In this document: piece after piece, positions 49,904 through 59,698 of the stretch | Position numbering within the stretch: the stretch's first letter is position 1 | How the letters are laid out: the number at the start of each line of letters is the position of its first letter | Origin: Ignavibacteriales bacterium | Lineage (GTDB): Bacteria > Bacteroidota > Ignavibacteria > Ignavibacteriales > Melioribacteraceae | Direction of reading: 5' to 3' | DNA: 64,000 bases | Assembly: GCA_020635285.1 (NCBI GenBank) | Contig: JACKAB010000005.1 | Coordinates: 124,001 to 188,000 of the forward strand | Notes under the pieces: generated by a model | What the model saw: the letters and a program-made list of their open reading frames with translations, nothing else | Database searches by the model: none | What the model was told of the DNA's origin: nothing | Position numbers and translations under genes: made by a program

Positions 49904-50962
49904 ATGAAAATGAAAGGTGCAATACTTCCTGGCGACAGCAGTGCTCATGTTAAAGAATTTGATATTCCGACACCAAAGCATGGTGAAGTTCTTATTAAAA
50001 TGAAATCCTCGACAATTTGCGGGTCAGATATTAGATGTATTTATCATGAACATTTAGGCAAAGGTCCTGAAGGATATCAAACTGGTATGATTGCAGGTCA
50101 CGAACCTTGCGGACAAATTGTAGAAACAGGACCTGGCTGCAGAAGATTCAAAAAAGATGATAGAGTAATTGTTTATCATATTTCAGGATGCGGCGTTTGT
50201 AATGATTGTAGAAGAGGTTATATGATTTCATGCACCAGCGAATATAGAAGAGCTTATGGTTGGCAGAGAGACGGCGGAATGGCTGAGTTTTTACTTGCAG
50301 AAGAAAAAGATCTTGTTCATTTACCTGATGAACTTAGTTATTCAGATGGAGCTCAAGTTGCCTGCGGATTTGGGACAGTATACGAAGGATTGGAGAAAAT
50401 TGGAATTAGCGGAAATGATGCTGTATTAATAACTGGATTAGGACCTGTTGGATTAGCTTCAGCCATGCTTTGCAAAGCGATGGGAGCAGAAAAAATATAT
50501 GGTATTGAAGTAATTGAAGAAAGGATTTCAATCGCTAAGAATTCAGGATACTTTGATAATGTATTAAAAGCAGATGAGCATAATGTTAAAGCTATAAGAG
50601 AGTTAACTAATGGCAATGGTGTTGAAAAATCAATTGATTGTTCAGCTAATAACAGAGCAAGACTTACTTGTATTCAAGCAGCTAGGAAATGGGGTAAAAT
50701 TGTTTTTCTAGGTGAAGGAGGGACTTGCGAGTTCGAACCTTCAAGAGATATAATTCATGATCAGAAGACAATATATGGATCATGGGTTACAAATATTTGG
50801 AGGATGGAAGAACTTGTTGAGAGACTTGTTAGGTGGAATATTAAACCGGAAACCCTAATAACTCATAGATTTCAACTTGATGATGTTGCTAATGCCTATT
50901 CGTTGATGGCAAGCGGTAAATGCGGAAAAGTTGCAGTTGTATTTGATGAAGAAATAAAATAG
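49904..50962 (+). CDS. Zinc-dependent alcohol/polyol dehydrogenase (MDR family)
   Basis: The 352-residue medium-chain dehydrogenase has the catalytic zinc site in ICGSDIRC and GHEPCGQIVETG, the structural zinc cysteines in CGVCNDCRRGYMISC, and the Rossmann motif TGLGPVGLASAMLCKAMG. Family members act on threonine, sorbitol, xylitol or similar polyols. Its place just after an aldose reductase and near a XylR regulator suggests a sugar alcohol. The frame is intact. Confidence 0.9.
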   Translation: MKMKGAILPGDSSAHVKEFDIPTPKHGEVLIKMKSSTICGSDIRCIYHEHLGKGPEGYQTGMIAGHEPCGQIVETGPGCRRFKKDDRVIVYHISGCGVCNDCRRGYMISCTSEYRRAYGWQRDGGMAEFLLAEEKDLVHLPDELSYSDGAQVACGFGTVYEGLEKIGISGNDAVLITGLGPVGLASAMLCKAMGAEKIYGIEVIEERISIAKNSGYFDNVLKADEHNVKAIRELTNGNGVEKSIDCSANNRARLTCIQAARKWGKIVFLGEGGTCEFEPSRDIIHDQKTIYGSWVTNIWRMEELVERLVRWNIKPETLITHRFQLDDVANAYSLMASGKCGKVAVVFDEEIK

Positions 50963-51022
50963 GAAGTGGTTGAAGAATATACCAAATATTTTGAGTCATG
51001 AACTACTTAAAATCCTTATTGA

Positions 51023-51357
51023 GATGGGACATGGAATAATTCGGCTGAGCTCAAAGATTTTAAGGTTGTTTCACCTGAAGACAAAGTTTTATATGAAACT
51101 AATTTTCCGAATGGTATAGATGACTGGAAGAAAACAAGAAACGGAGAATGGTCAGCTAAGGATGGTGTATTGAGGCTATCGGCAACTGTTCCGAATGTAA
51201 CTGCATTTGTTGGAGATACTTCGTGGACTAATTACACGATAACACGTAAGGCAAAAAATGTTTATCCATTAGAAGAAGTATTAAAATTAACGGTGATGTA
51301 ATTAGTAAATATTTCCCTGCTAACTCTTTTTCAGTAATATGGATACCTACTAATTAG
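51023..51357 (+). pseudogene. Remnant of an alpha-L-arabinofuranosidase-like (GH51) gene
   Basis: The short open stretch WNNSAELKDFKVVSPEDKVL with WKKTRNGEWSAKDGVLRLSA and GDTSWTNYTIT resembles the laminin-G-like domain of GH51 arabinofuranosidases. After KNVYPLEEVLK a one-base shift leads to INGDVISKYFPANSFSVIWI and a stop, which resembles the C-terminal end of the same enzymes. The barrel in between is missing, so a large internal deletion is likely. No start codon or signal peptide remains. Family assignment is by eye; another domain of the same shape is possible. Confidence 0.5.
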
Positions 51358-51429
51358 AGAAAATGAAGATGTTTGGTAAATAAGATTAATATATTAAAAA
51401 TGAACGAATAACAATAGCGGTACAGAAAA

Positions 51430-53829
51430 ATGAATAATAAACAAATCGTGATCACTTTAATTTTTATCCTAAGCTTGACCGTTAATGTATTATCGCAAAA
51501 TATTGATTATCAACCAACATTAGAATCATTGGAAAAGGTCAATCCAGTTCCAGAATGGTTTATGGATGCAAAATTCGGTATCTACTTTCACTGGGGCGTT
51601 TATTCTGTGCCTGCTTTTGCAAATGAGTGGTACCCCAGAAGTATGTATTTAGAGGGATCAGCTGAAAATTTACATCACATTAAAACTTATGGTGAAGTTA
51701 CTGAATGGCCTTACAACAACTTCATTTCTGGAGCAGAGGATTTAAAGGGTAATTTTGTAAAGTTTGCCCCAAAACTCAAAGATGAAGGCGGAAAGTTTGA
51801 TCCTGATGAATGGGCACAGTTGTTTGCTGATGCAGGTGCTAGATTTGCAGGGCCTGTTGCAGAACATCATGATGGTTTTTCTATGTGGGCCAGTGAGGTG
51901 AATCCTTGGAATGTAAAAGTTATGGGTCCCAAGCTTGATTTAGTTGGTCTACTTACAGATGCAATTCGCAAAAAAAATATGAAAGTTATTCTTTCTATGC
52001 ATCATGCTTATAATATTTCTGGATTCTATGAGGCTGTTCCTAAGACTAGTGACCCAAAACTTCAGATTCTTTTTGGTCAGTTTGGGAAGGAGAAGAATGA
52101 AGAAATATGGCTGTTAAAACACATGGAAATTATTGATAAATATAAACCGGATATTATTTGGCAGGACTTTAATCTGCATCTGATTTCTAAACCAAATCTT
52201 CTTGGATTCTTATCATACTATTATAATAAAGCACAAAAATGGGGAAAAGATGTTGTTGCTACATATAAAGATGGATTGAATACAAAATGCGCTGTATTAG
52301 ATTACGAAAGAGGCGGTCCTTCCGATATAATGGAAAATTATTGGTTGACCGATGATGCTATTAGTTCTTCCAGCTGGTGTTATACAGAGGGAATAGGATA
52401 TTACTCAACTAAACAGGTTTTACATGGATTTTTGGATAGAGTAAGTAAAAACGGAAACTTACTTCTAAATATTTCACCTAAAGCAGACGGTACAATTCCG
52501 GTTGAACAAAAAGATATTTTGCTTGCAATGGGTGCATGGTTAAAAAAATATGGTGAATCTGTATATGCCACGCGTGCTTGGGAGAAGTATGGTGAAGGTC
52601 CTACTAAAATGGGAAGCGGTCATGGTGTGTTTACAGCTCCAGCAGAAGGGACATATAAAGATGCACGCTTTACAAAATCAAAAGACAATTCAACCCTATA
52701 CGCAATTTTGCTCGGATGGGAAAACAATAAGAAAGAAATTATTCTTAGGTCATTATCGCAAGATAGAATAGATTTAAGGAATTTGAAATCCGTAGAAATT
52801 ATTAACGGCGAAGCCGGGAATTATCTTCCTTTATATTTCAATCAAGATGCTAACGGATTGATTATTTCCCTTCCTGAAAAATCATTCGAAGATTTGGCAT
52901 ATGTTATTAAATTGAATTTTGAAGGCGATATTCCACCGCTTGATAATTATGCTAGTCTAAATAGTTCAGCTCACTATTACTTAATTCCGGAAAATAATGA
53001 CGGTAATTTGATGCTTGGATCAGATCTAAAACTTGATGATAATAGAGATGATTCTGTAAATCAATGGAAGTTAGATAATATTGGAAAAGGTTATTATAAA
53101 ATATCAAACCGTGAAAATGCAAACATTGTGCTTGGATGCAGTAATTCGAGTAAAGATTTAACAGTTTCGAATTCTTCTAGTGGGGACAATCAAATTTGGA
53201 AAATAGATGATGCGCGAAATGGGAATTACATAGTATCGAACAAACAATTTCCAAATATGATGTTATCTGTTAACGGAACCATTGCCGGGGATAACAATGC
53301 AGAATTAATAAATTCAGAAAATACTACTTCGTTCAAGTGGAAGTTTATAGAAGTATGCGAAATCCAAAGATCACCCTATAAACCAAATACCATTCCTGGA
53401 ATAATTGAAGCAGAGGATTATGATATCGGCTGTCCGGATGAAGCATATCATGATTCCGATGAAGTAAATCAAGGCGGAAATTATCGCCCAACTGAAGGTG
53501 TTGATATTGATAAGTGTTCTGAGGGTGGTTATAACTTGGGATGGATCAATGCCGGTGAATGGGTCACATATACAGTAAATGTAAGTAAGGATGCAACTTA
53601 TAAGATAACATTCCATACAGCTACTATTTCTGATAATGCTAAGATGGGTCTCGAATTTGATGGTGAAAACAAGACAGGAAATATATCTGTCCCAAATACA
53701 TCAGGATTTCAAAACTGGACTGAAATAGAAAAAACAATTGAACTCAAAGCCGGTGAGCATATTTTAAAAGTCTTTTTTGACAGCGGCCCTTTTAATTTAG
53801 ATAAAATGGTTTTTGAAAAGTTGAATTAA
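51430..53829 (+). CDS. Alpha-L-fucosidase (GH29) with ricin-like and CBM6 modules
   Basis: The 799-residue exported protein has a signal peptide ending VLSQ and a GH29 barrel (residues about 30-390; FGIYFHWGVYSVPAFANEWY, VAEHHDGFSMW, likely nucleophile Asp246 in IIWQDF, and VSKNGNLLLNISPKADGTIP). A beta-sandwich follows, then a ricin-type trefoil (about 510-645; NQWKLDNIGKGYYKISN) and a C-terminal CBM6 (about 655-797; IIEAEDYDIG, GYNLGWINAGEWVTYTVNV). It removes terminal fucose, as in xyloglucan, or related sugars, outside the cell or in the periplasm. It has no sorting domain. Confidence 0.92.
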   Translation: MNNKQIVITLIFILSLTVNVLSQNIDYQPTLESLEKVNPVPEWFMDAKFGIYFHWGVYSVPAFANEWYPRSMYLEGSAENLHHIKTYGEVTEWPYNNFISGAEDLKGNFVKFAPKLKDEGGKFDPDEWAQLFADAGARFAGPVAEHHDGFSMWASEVNPWNVKVMGPKLDLVGLLTDAIRKKNMKVILSMHHAYNISGFYEAVPKTSDPKLQILFGQFGKEKNEEIWLLKHMEIIDKYKPDIIWQDFNLHLISKPNLLGFLSYYYNKAQKWGKDVVATYKDGLNTKCAVLDYERGGPSDIMENYWLTDDAISSSSWCYTEGIGYYSTKQVLHGFLDRVSKNGNLLLNISPKADGTIPVEQKDILLAMGAWLKKYGESVYATRAWEKYGEGPTKMGSGHGVFTAPAEGTYKDARFTKSKDNSTLYAILLGWENNKKEIILRSLSQDRIDLRNLKSVEIINGEAGNYLPLYFNQDANGLIISLPEKSFEDLAYVIKLNFEGDIPPLDNYASLNSSAHYYLIPENNDGNLMLGSDLKLDDNRDDSVNQWKLDNIGKGYYKISNRENANIVLGCSNSSKDLTVSNSSSGDNQIWKIDDARNGNYIVSNKQFPNMMLSVNGTIAGDNNAELINSENTTSFKWKFIEVCEIQRSPYKPNTIPGIIEAEDYDIGCPDEAYHDSDEVNQGGNYRPTEGVDIDKCSEGGYNLGWINAGEWVTYTVNVSKDATYKITFHTATISDNAKMGLEFDGENKTGNISVPNTSGFQNWTEIEKTIELKAGEHILKVFFDSGPFNLDKMVFEKLN

Positions 53830-53963
53830 AAATTGGAATATGTATATAGAATAATACTGAAGTTCTTTTCATAAAAAAAGTATGGCATTAAACATCTGGT
53901 TTTTTATTTGGGATAAAACTGGATTACGTTTGAATGAAATAGTAAAAACAAATTAAGGTTGAT

Positions 53964-55091
53964 ATGTGTTCTAAGTTAATGATATTCTGTAGCTTAATAG
54001 GATTTTCAATTATTTGTATTGCACAAAATAATGAAATTAATAATTCTTTAAATGTAAATCTGGATAATCAAGTTTTTACTTATACTAACCCAATTACTAG
54101 AGATACATCTATTGCAATGCGTGATCATTGTATAATAAAGGTTGGAGAAAAGTGGTATTGTACAGGGACTTCGCTTCCTGTTTGGACCGGTCCAAATCCC
54201 GGTGTAAGATTATTAGTATCCGACGATCTTATAAACTGGGAAATGCATTCATGGATAATTGATGCAAGTAAACTGCCGCTGGATTGCCCATATAACGGAC
54301 GCTTCTGGGCGCCTGAGATTCATTTCATACAAAATAAATATTGGCTTACGGTAAATAGCGGGAAAGTTACTGAAGAAGATCCCAAAGGGATGAGCACTCA
54401 CAGCATTTGGTTATTTTCAGCCGATGAAGTAACGGGTCCTTACAAACTTGTCAATGGTCCATTAACTCCTCAGTATAACAATGACGCAACTTTATACGAA
54501 GACGAAGATGGTCAGACTTACCTTTACTGCAGTGGTAACGGGCTTTTCCAGGCAAAGATCGATTTACCTTCCGGTAAACTCGTTGGTGAAATAGAAAAAT
54601 TTCTTGATAAAAGATCACCCGGTAATCCTGAATGGACAGAAGGTGGAATAGAAGGACCATTCGTTGTGAAAAGAGATGGAATTTATTTTATGTTTTTTTC
54701 TTCATGGACGCGAGGTTATGAAGTTGGTTTACTCAAATCCGAAAATCCGCTTGGTCCGTGGGAGTTTGCATCGCGTGAACCTATATTCGGTACACGAAAG
54801 AAAGGTTACCGCCCGGAACTTGCAATCGGAGGTGGTTATGATAATTTAAAATTCCAGGACAGCGAAGACCCATATTGTGAAACCGGGCATAATGCTTTAT
54901 TCGAAGGACCGGATGGAAAGTTGTGGAGTTCATGTCATTATATGATGTATGAGAAACGGCCTTATCCTTATAGCCAAACTTTTGAATCATGGGAGTTAAC
55001 TCCTCAAATGGGTTATGAACCCGTATACTATAAAAACGGGATGTTTTATATAAAAGGGCCGACATGGACAAAACAAACTATTGAATATTAA
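53964..55091 (+). CDS. Glycoside hydrolase family 43 protein
   Basis: The 375-residue, five-blade propeller enzyme has a signal peptide ending CIAQ. The three acidic residues are visible: Asp in AMRDHCIIKV, the pKa-setting Asp in YNNDATLYEDEDG and the proton donor Glu in TEGGIEGPFVVKRDG; RFWAPEIHF is also typical. GH43 enzymes cut arabinose or xylose from arabinoxylan and arabinan. The start ATG at 53964 follows AAGG. It stands between the fucosidase and the esterase array, supporting a hemicellulose target. Confidence 0.92.
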   Translation: MCSKLMIFCSLIGFSIICIAQNNEINNSLNVNLDNQVFTYTNPITRDTSIAMRDHCIIKVGEKWYCTGTSLPVWTGPNPGVRLLVSDDLINWEMHSWIIDASKLPLDCPYNGRFWAPEIHFIQNKYWLTVNSGKVTEEDPKGMSTHSIWLFSADEVTGPYKLVNGPLTPQYNNDATLYEDEDGQTYLYCSGNGLFQAKIDLPSGKLVGEIEKFLDKRSPGNPEWTEGGIEGPFVVKRDGIYFMFFSSWTRGYEVGLLKSENPLGPWEFASREPIFGTRKKGYRPELAIGGGYDNLKFQDSEDPYCETGHNALFEGPDGKLWSSCHYMMYEKRPYPYSQTFESWELTPQMGYEPVYYKNGMFYIKGPTWTKQTIEY

Positions 55092-55222
55092 AATAATTGC
55101 AAAAATATTTTTTTTAAAAAAGCAAAAAAAATTGTGAGAATAAACTCAAATCCATTATCAATAAATGAAAGCAAATATAAATAGGGCTTATTTGATTTTT
55201 ATTTAACTATAGGAGAACTTTA

Positions 55223-56410
55223 ATGAAAAGAAATCTATTATTCTTAGTGGTTTTATTACTCACTTTTTCGGGGAGCCTTTGTTTTGCACAAACGGACCAA
55301 AAAACTGTTAAGGAGGATTTCAAACCAGCATCTACTAATCAGCCCGGTAAAGAATATCCTCAAGTAAATTCCGAAGGAAGAGTTCGTGCACAAATATCAG
55401 CACCGGAAGCACACAAAGTTCAACTAGACATAAGCGCGGTAAAATATGATTTAGTAAAAGATGAAAATGGTGTATGGACAGGCGATTCCGACCGACAAGA
55501 TGAAGGATTTCATTACTATCAACTTTGGGTTGACGGGGCAGCAGTCCCTGATCCGAGAAGTAAATACTTCTATGGTGCCAGCCGTTGGGGAAGCGGTATA
55601 GAAATTCCGGCAAAGGATCAAGAATTCTATGCTTTAAAAAATGTACCTCACGGACAAATCGTCGAAAAACTCTATTATTCAAAAACCAATTACAGTATAA
55701 GACGCTGTTTTGTTTACACACCACCGGATTATGAGACAAACACTTTGAAACGTTATCCGGTACTATATCTTCAACACGGTGGCGGAGAAGATGAGACTGG
55801 CTGGACTAATCAAGGTAAGACTGGTCTCATTATGGATAACTTGATTGCTGATGGAAAAGCCAAACCATTTATTATTGTAATGGATAATGGTGCTTGGCGC
55901 TGGCCTGAGAATGTTCCAAGACCCAAACCCGGCGAGCGTCCTGCTCCAGGAAGCTGGCCTCCAAAAGGTTGGGCCGACGGTTTTACAAAAACACTGCTCC
56001 AAGATATTATTCCCATGATCGATACTAATTTCCGTACGCTTGCTGATCAACAGCACCGTGCAATGTCAGGTCTTTCAATGGGGGGTATGCAAACAAAAAT
56101 CATAACACTTTCCACTCCCGATGTATTCTCTTATGTGGGTTTATTCAGCGGCGGCAGTATAACTGTGGAAGATGTTGAGAATTCCCCAGAATTCAAAGAT
56201 AAAGTAAAACTTCTATTTGTCAGTTATGGTAGCCGAGAACTTGATGAAAACGGTGAAACCCGTTTCGGCGGAAATCCCAAAGCAGATATTGAAGCGTTAA
56301 AAAATATTGGAATAGATTCTCATTATTACGTTTCACCGTTAACTGCACACGAGTGGCAAAGTTGGCGACGAAGCTTACATGAATTTGCTCAACTAATCTT
56401 TAATGAATAA
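55223..56410 (+). CDS. Tandem esterase 1: N-terminal CBM48-like domain plus CE1-type alpha/beta hydrolase
   Basis: The 395-residue protein has a signal peptide ending CFAQ, an N-terminal beta-sandwich (about 30-135; PGKEYPQVNSEGRVRAQISA, then GFHYYQLWVDGAAVPDP) and an esterase domain. The catalytic Ser285 lies in GLSMGG and His376 in TAHEWQSW. The family includes feruloyl and acetyl xylan esterases that free ester-linked groups from hemicellulose. It shares its signal peptide and N-domain almost word for word with the next two genes. Base composition is visibly richer in G and C than nearby genes. Confidence 0.9.
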   Translation: MKRNLLFLVVLLLTFSGSLCFAQTDQKTVKEDFKPASTNQPGKEYPQVNSEGRVRAQISAPEAHKVQLDISAVKYDLVKDENGVWTGDSDRQDEGFHYYQLWVDGAAVPDPRSKYFYGASRWGSGIEIPAKDQEFYALKNVPHGQIVEKLYYSKTNYSIRRCFVYTPPDYETNTLKRYPVLYLQHGGGEDETGWTNQGKTGLIMDNLIADGKAKPFIIVMDNGAWRWPENVPRPKPGERPAPGSWPPKGWADGFTKTLLQDIIPMIDTNFRTLADQQHRAMSGLSMGGMQTKIITLSTPDVFSYVGLFSGGSITVEDVENSPEFKDKVKLLFVSYGSRELDENGETRFGGNPKADIEALKNIGIDSHYYVSPLTAHEWQSWRRSLHEFAQLIFNE

Positions 56411-56422
56411 AGGAGAATAATT

Positions 56423-57577
56423 ATGAGAAAGCAGTTAGCTTATTTTATAGTGATATTACTTACATTTTCAGGGTCATTGTGTTTTGCGCAAACGGATCAA
56501 GAAGCAGTTAAAGAAGACTTTAAAACAGCACCTAATGCTCAACCGGGTAAAGAATATCCTCAGGTTAATTCAGAGGGAAGAATTCGTACACAAATATCTG
56601 CACCAGAAGCAGATACGGTTCAACTTGATATAAGTGCAGTAAAATACAATCTAACAAAGGATGAAAATGGTGTTTGGATAGGTGAATCTGCTCCGCAAGA
56701 TGAAGGATTTCACTATTATCAACTTTGGGTAGATGGAGCCGCAGTTCCGGATCCAAATAGTAAATACTATTATGGTGCAATGCGTTGGGGTAGCGGAATA
56801 GATATTCCTGCACATGATGAAGATATTTTTGCACTCAAAGATGTACCTCATGGTCAGACGAGAGAAATTCTTTTCCCTTCGAAGAGCACAGATATTGATC
56901 GTAGAGCATTTGTTTACACACCTCCTGGATACGAAAAAGATTTGGATAAAAGTTATCCTGTACTTTATCTTCAGCACGGATGGGGCGAAAATGAATTCGG
57001 CTGGCCTAATCAAGGTAAAGCAAATTTAATTATGGATAATCTTATTGCTGAAGGCAAAGCTAAACCGTTTATTATTGTAATGACCTACGGTATGACAAAT
57101 GAAGTTAAAATCGGGGGTCTCAGGAATTTTGATATCAAACCCTTTCAATCAGTTCTTGTTGATGAACTTATTCCTTATATAGAAAAACATTTCCGCACAC
57201 TAACGGATCAACCAAACTGCGCGATGGCCGGACTTTCAATGGGCGGCTTTGAGACTAAATTAATTACGTTAGCAAATCTTGATACCTTTTCTCATATCGG
57301 TCTTTTCAGTGGTGGTAGTATAAGTCTTGATGATGTGAATAATACTCCCGGTTTTAAAGATAAAGTAAAACTAGTATTTGTAAGCTTCGGCGGACGTGAG
57401 ATTGATCGTATGAGAGAAAACGGTTACTCCTGGGGTGGAAATCCTGAGGAGGCTACAGAAGCAATTGCTAAAGAAGGCATCAATGCTCACTTTTATGTTT
57501 CTCCTAAAACTGCTCATGAATGGCAAAGCTGGAGACGTAGTTTATATGAATTTGCACAGTTAGTATTTCAAAACTAA
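56423..57577 (+). CDS. Tandem esterase 2: CBM48-like domain plus CE1-type alpha/beta hydrolase
   Basis: The 384-residue paralogue of the gene before it starts 12 bases downstream. The signal peptide (SGSLCFAQ), the N-domain (QPGKEYPQVNSEGRIRTQIS) and the esterase core are closely alike; Ser272 is in GLSMGGFETK and His365 in TAHEWQSW. Differences concentrate in the middle of the esterase domain (KIGGLRNFDIKPFQS against a proline-rich insert in copy 1), so the two copies may accept different ester groups. Confidence 0.9.
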   Translation: MRKQLAYFIVILLTFSGSLCFAQTDQEAVKEDFKTAPNAQPGKEYPQVNSEGRIRTQISAPEADTVQLDISAVKYNLTKDENGVWIGESAPQDEGFHYYQLWVDGAAVPDPNSKYYYGAMRWGSGIDIPAHDEDIFALKDVPHGQTREILFPSKSTDIDRRAFVYTPPGYEKDLDKSYPVLYLQHGWGENEFGWPNQGKANLIMDNLIAEGKAKPFIIVMTYGMTNEVKIGGLRNFDIKPFQSVLVDELIPYIEKHFRTLTDQPNCAMAGLSMGGFETKLITLANLDTFSHIGLFSGGSISLDDVNNTPGFKDKVKLVFVSFGGREIDRMRENGYSWGGNPEEATEAIAKEGINAHFYVSPKTAHEWQSWRRSLYEFAQLVFQN

Positions 57578-57589
57578 TAAGGAATAGGA

Positions 57590-58772
57590 ATGAAACAATA
57601 CAAAACAGTTTTAATAGTTTTTCTTATGATCTTATTAGGTTCATTATGTTTTGCGCAAACGGAAGATTCAAATATTAAAGAAGATTTCAAACCTTCTTCT
57701 ACGAATCAACCGGGAAAAGAATATCCTCAAGTTAACTCAGAAGGACGAGTTAGAGCTAGAATTTCAGCATCTAAAGCAAATAAGGTGCTGTTGGATATAG
57801 GCGGAGTTAAGTATGAAATGACAATGGATAAAAACGGTGTGTGGACTGGCGAATCTGCTCCGCAAGATGAAGGATTTCATTATTATCAAATTTGGGTTGA
57901 TGGCGCTGCAGTTCCAGATCCTGGTACAAAATATTATTATGGCGCTGGGCGTTGGGGAAGCGGAATTGAAATTCCGGCAAATGATAAGATTTTCTATGAA
58001 TTAAAAAATGTTCCACACGGCAATGTTTGTGAACAATATTACTTTTCTAAAATTACTAACAAATGGCGGAGATGTTTTGTTTATACACCTCCTAATTATA
58101 ATAAAAACACTTCCGCTCGTTATTTCCTGTTTTGTACTTGCAGCATGGAAGCTGGGAAGATGAAACAGGATGGAAAAATCAAGGTTATGCAAATTTGATC
58201 ATGGATAATTTAATTTCAGGAAATAAAGCTGTCCCAATGATTATTGTAATGGATAACGGTTATGCGTTTGAAGAATCTCAAAATTCTGATAAAAAATACT
58301 CCTCCAAAATTTGTATTTGAAGAAGTACTAATTAAAGAAGTAATTCCAATGATTGATTCAACTTATAGAACAATTGCTGATCGCGATTATAGAGCAATGG
58401 CCGGACTTTCAATGGGTGCAAATCAAACAATACGAATTACCATGAATAATCTTGATAAATTTTCTTATATCGGCGGATTTAGTGGAACATCAAATTATCC
58501 AAAAAGCGATAAAATTGACCGTGAAACATTTATGAATGGAATTTTTAATGACGGAAATAACTTGAAAGAAAAAATTAATTTATTCTGGTTAGGATTAGGA
58601 ACAAAAGAACCAAAACCTTTTCCGGAATCTGTTGGAGCATTTCGTAAAATGTTAGATGAGGCTGGAATTGATCATGTATATTATGAATCTCCAGTTACAG
58701 CGCATGAATGGTTAACATGGAGAAGAAGTTTATATCAATTTTGCTCAGTTGTTGTTCAGATATACAAAATAA
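57590..58772 (+). pseudogene. Tandem esterase 3: CBM48-like plus CE1-type, three frameshifts
   Basis: The third paralogue starts 12 bases after copy 2. The N-part (57590-58115) has SLCFAQTEDSNIKEDF and GFHYYQIWVDGAAVPDP. Breaks at TTT 58123-58125, the A run 58291-58296 and the T run 58739-58742 separate it from the esterase core (AMAGLSMGANQTI, then TAHEWLTWRRSL). With the last break corrected, the end is YQFAQLLFRYTK and the stop is at 58770-58772, 18 bases before the next gene. Catalytic residues are kept. The sequence is more AT-rich than copy 1. Confidence 0.85.
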
Positions 58773-58790
58773 ATTTACCGGAAGATAAAA

Positions 58791-59679
58791 ATGAAATTAG
58801 CTAAAAAATTTATATTAATATTTTTGGTGATAACTTCTTTTAACTAAAGCTCAAGAAATTATTGATTTGTATTCTGGAGAAATTCCTAATTCGAAAGAAT
58901 CTACCATAAAAGAAGAATATAAAAACGGAATGTTCTCGAACGTAACAAATCCGACTTTAGAAATATATCCTCCCGAAAAAGAAAAACAAACGGGAACAGC
59001 TGTTGTTATTTGTCCCGGCGGCGGTTATGGTGTTGTAGTTTATGAAATGGAAGGAATAAAAACTGCAAAAGAATTTGCTAATAATGGAGTGAATGCATTT
59101 TTGCTAAAATATCGTCTTCCGAATGATTCTATAATGATTGATAAAAAAGTTGGTCCGCTTCAAGATGCACTTCAAGCAATAAAATTAGTTAGAGAAAATT
59201 CTGAAAAATGGGGAATTGATAAAAACAAAGTTGGAATTATGGGTTTTTCGGCCGGTGGGCATTTAGCTTCAACAGCTGCAACGCATTTTGATATGCAAAT
59301 AATAGAAAATTCAAACAACATTAATTTGCGTCCGGATTTTCAAATATTAATCTATCCCGTAATTAGTATGCAAGATAAATTAACTCATTTGGGATCGAGA
59401 GAAAATTTATTAGGTAAAAATCCAACAAAAGATTTAATTGATTTTTATTCAAATGAATTGAAAGTAAATGAAAACACACCTCCAGCATATATTACGCACG
59501 CTGGAGATGACAAAGTTGTTGATGTGGAAAATAGTTTGGAATATTATAAATCTTTGAAAAAAAATAATATTCCGGCAGAGATGCATATTTATCCCAGAGG
59601 GAATCATGGATTTGTGTTATCTCAACCAACTGAAGAATGGATGAAACCAATTATAAAATGGTTGAAAAAGTTAAACTAA
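58791..59679 (+). CDS. Alpha/beta hydrolase esterase (BD-FAE/acetyl xylan esterase-like), frameshift in the signal peptide
   Basis: About 295 residues. The ATG at 58791 gives a signal peptide (KFILIFLVITSF) that breaks at the T run 58838-58841; with one more T it continues LTKAQEIIDLYSGEIPNS. The hydrolase has the oxyanion block VVICPGGGYGVVVYEMEG, the nucleophile in GIMGFSAGGHLAS, the Asp in THAGDDKVVDVENS and the His in PRGNHGF. This is the family of secreted sugar esterases that pair with xylanases, and it belongs to the same operon as the CE1 array. Confidence 0.87.
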
Positions 59680-59698
59680 ATATTAAACGAAGGGAATT

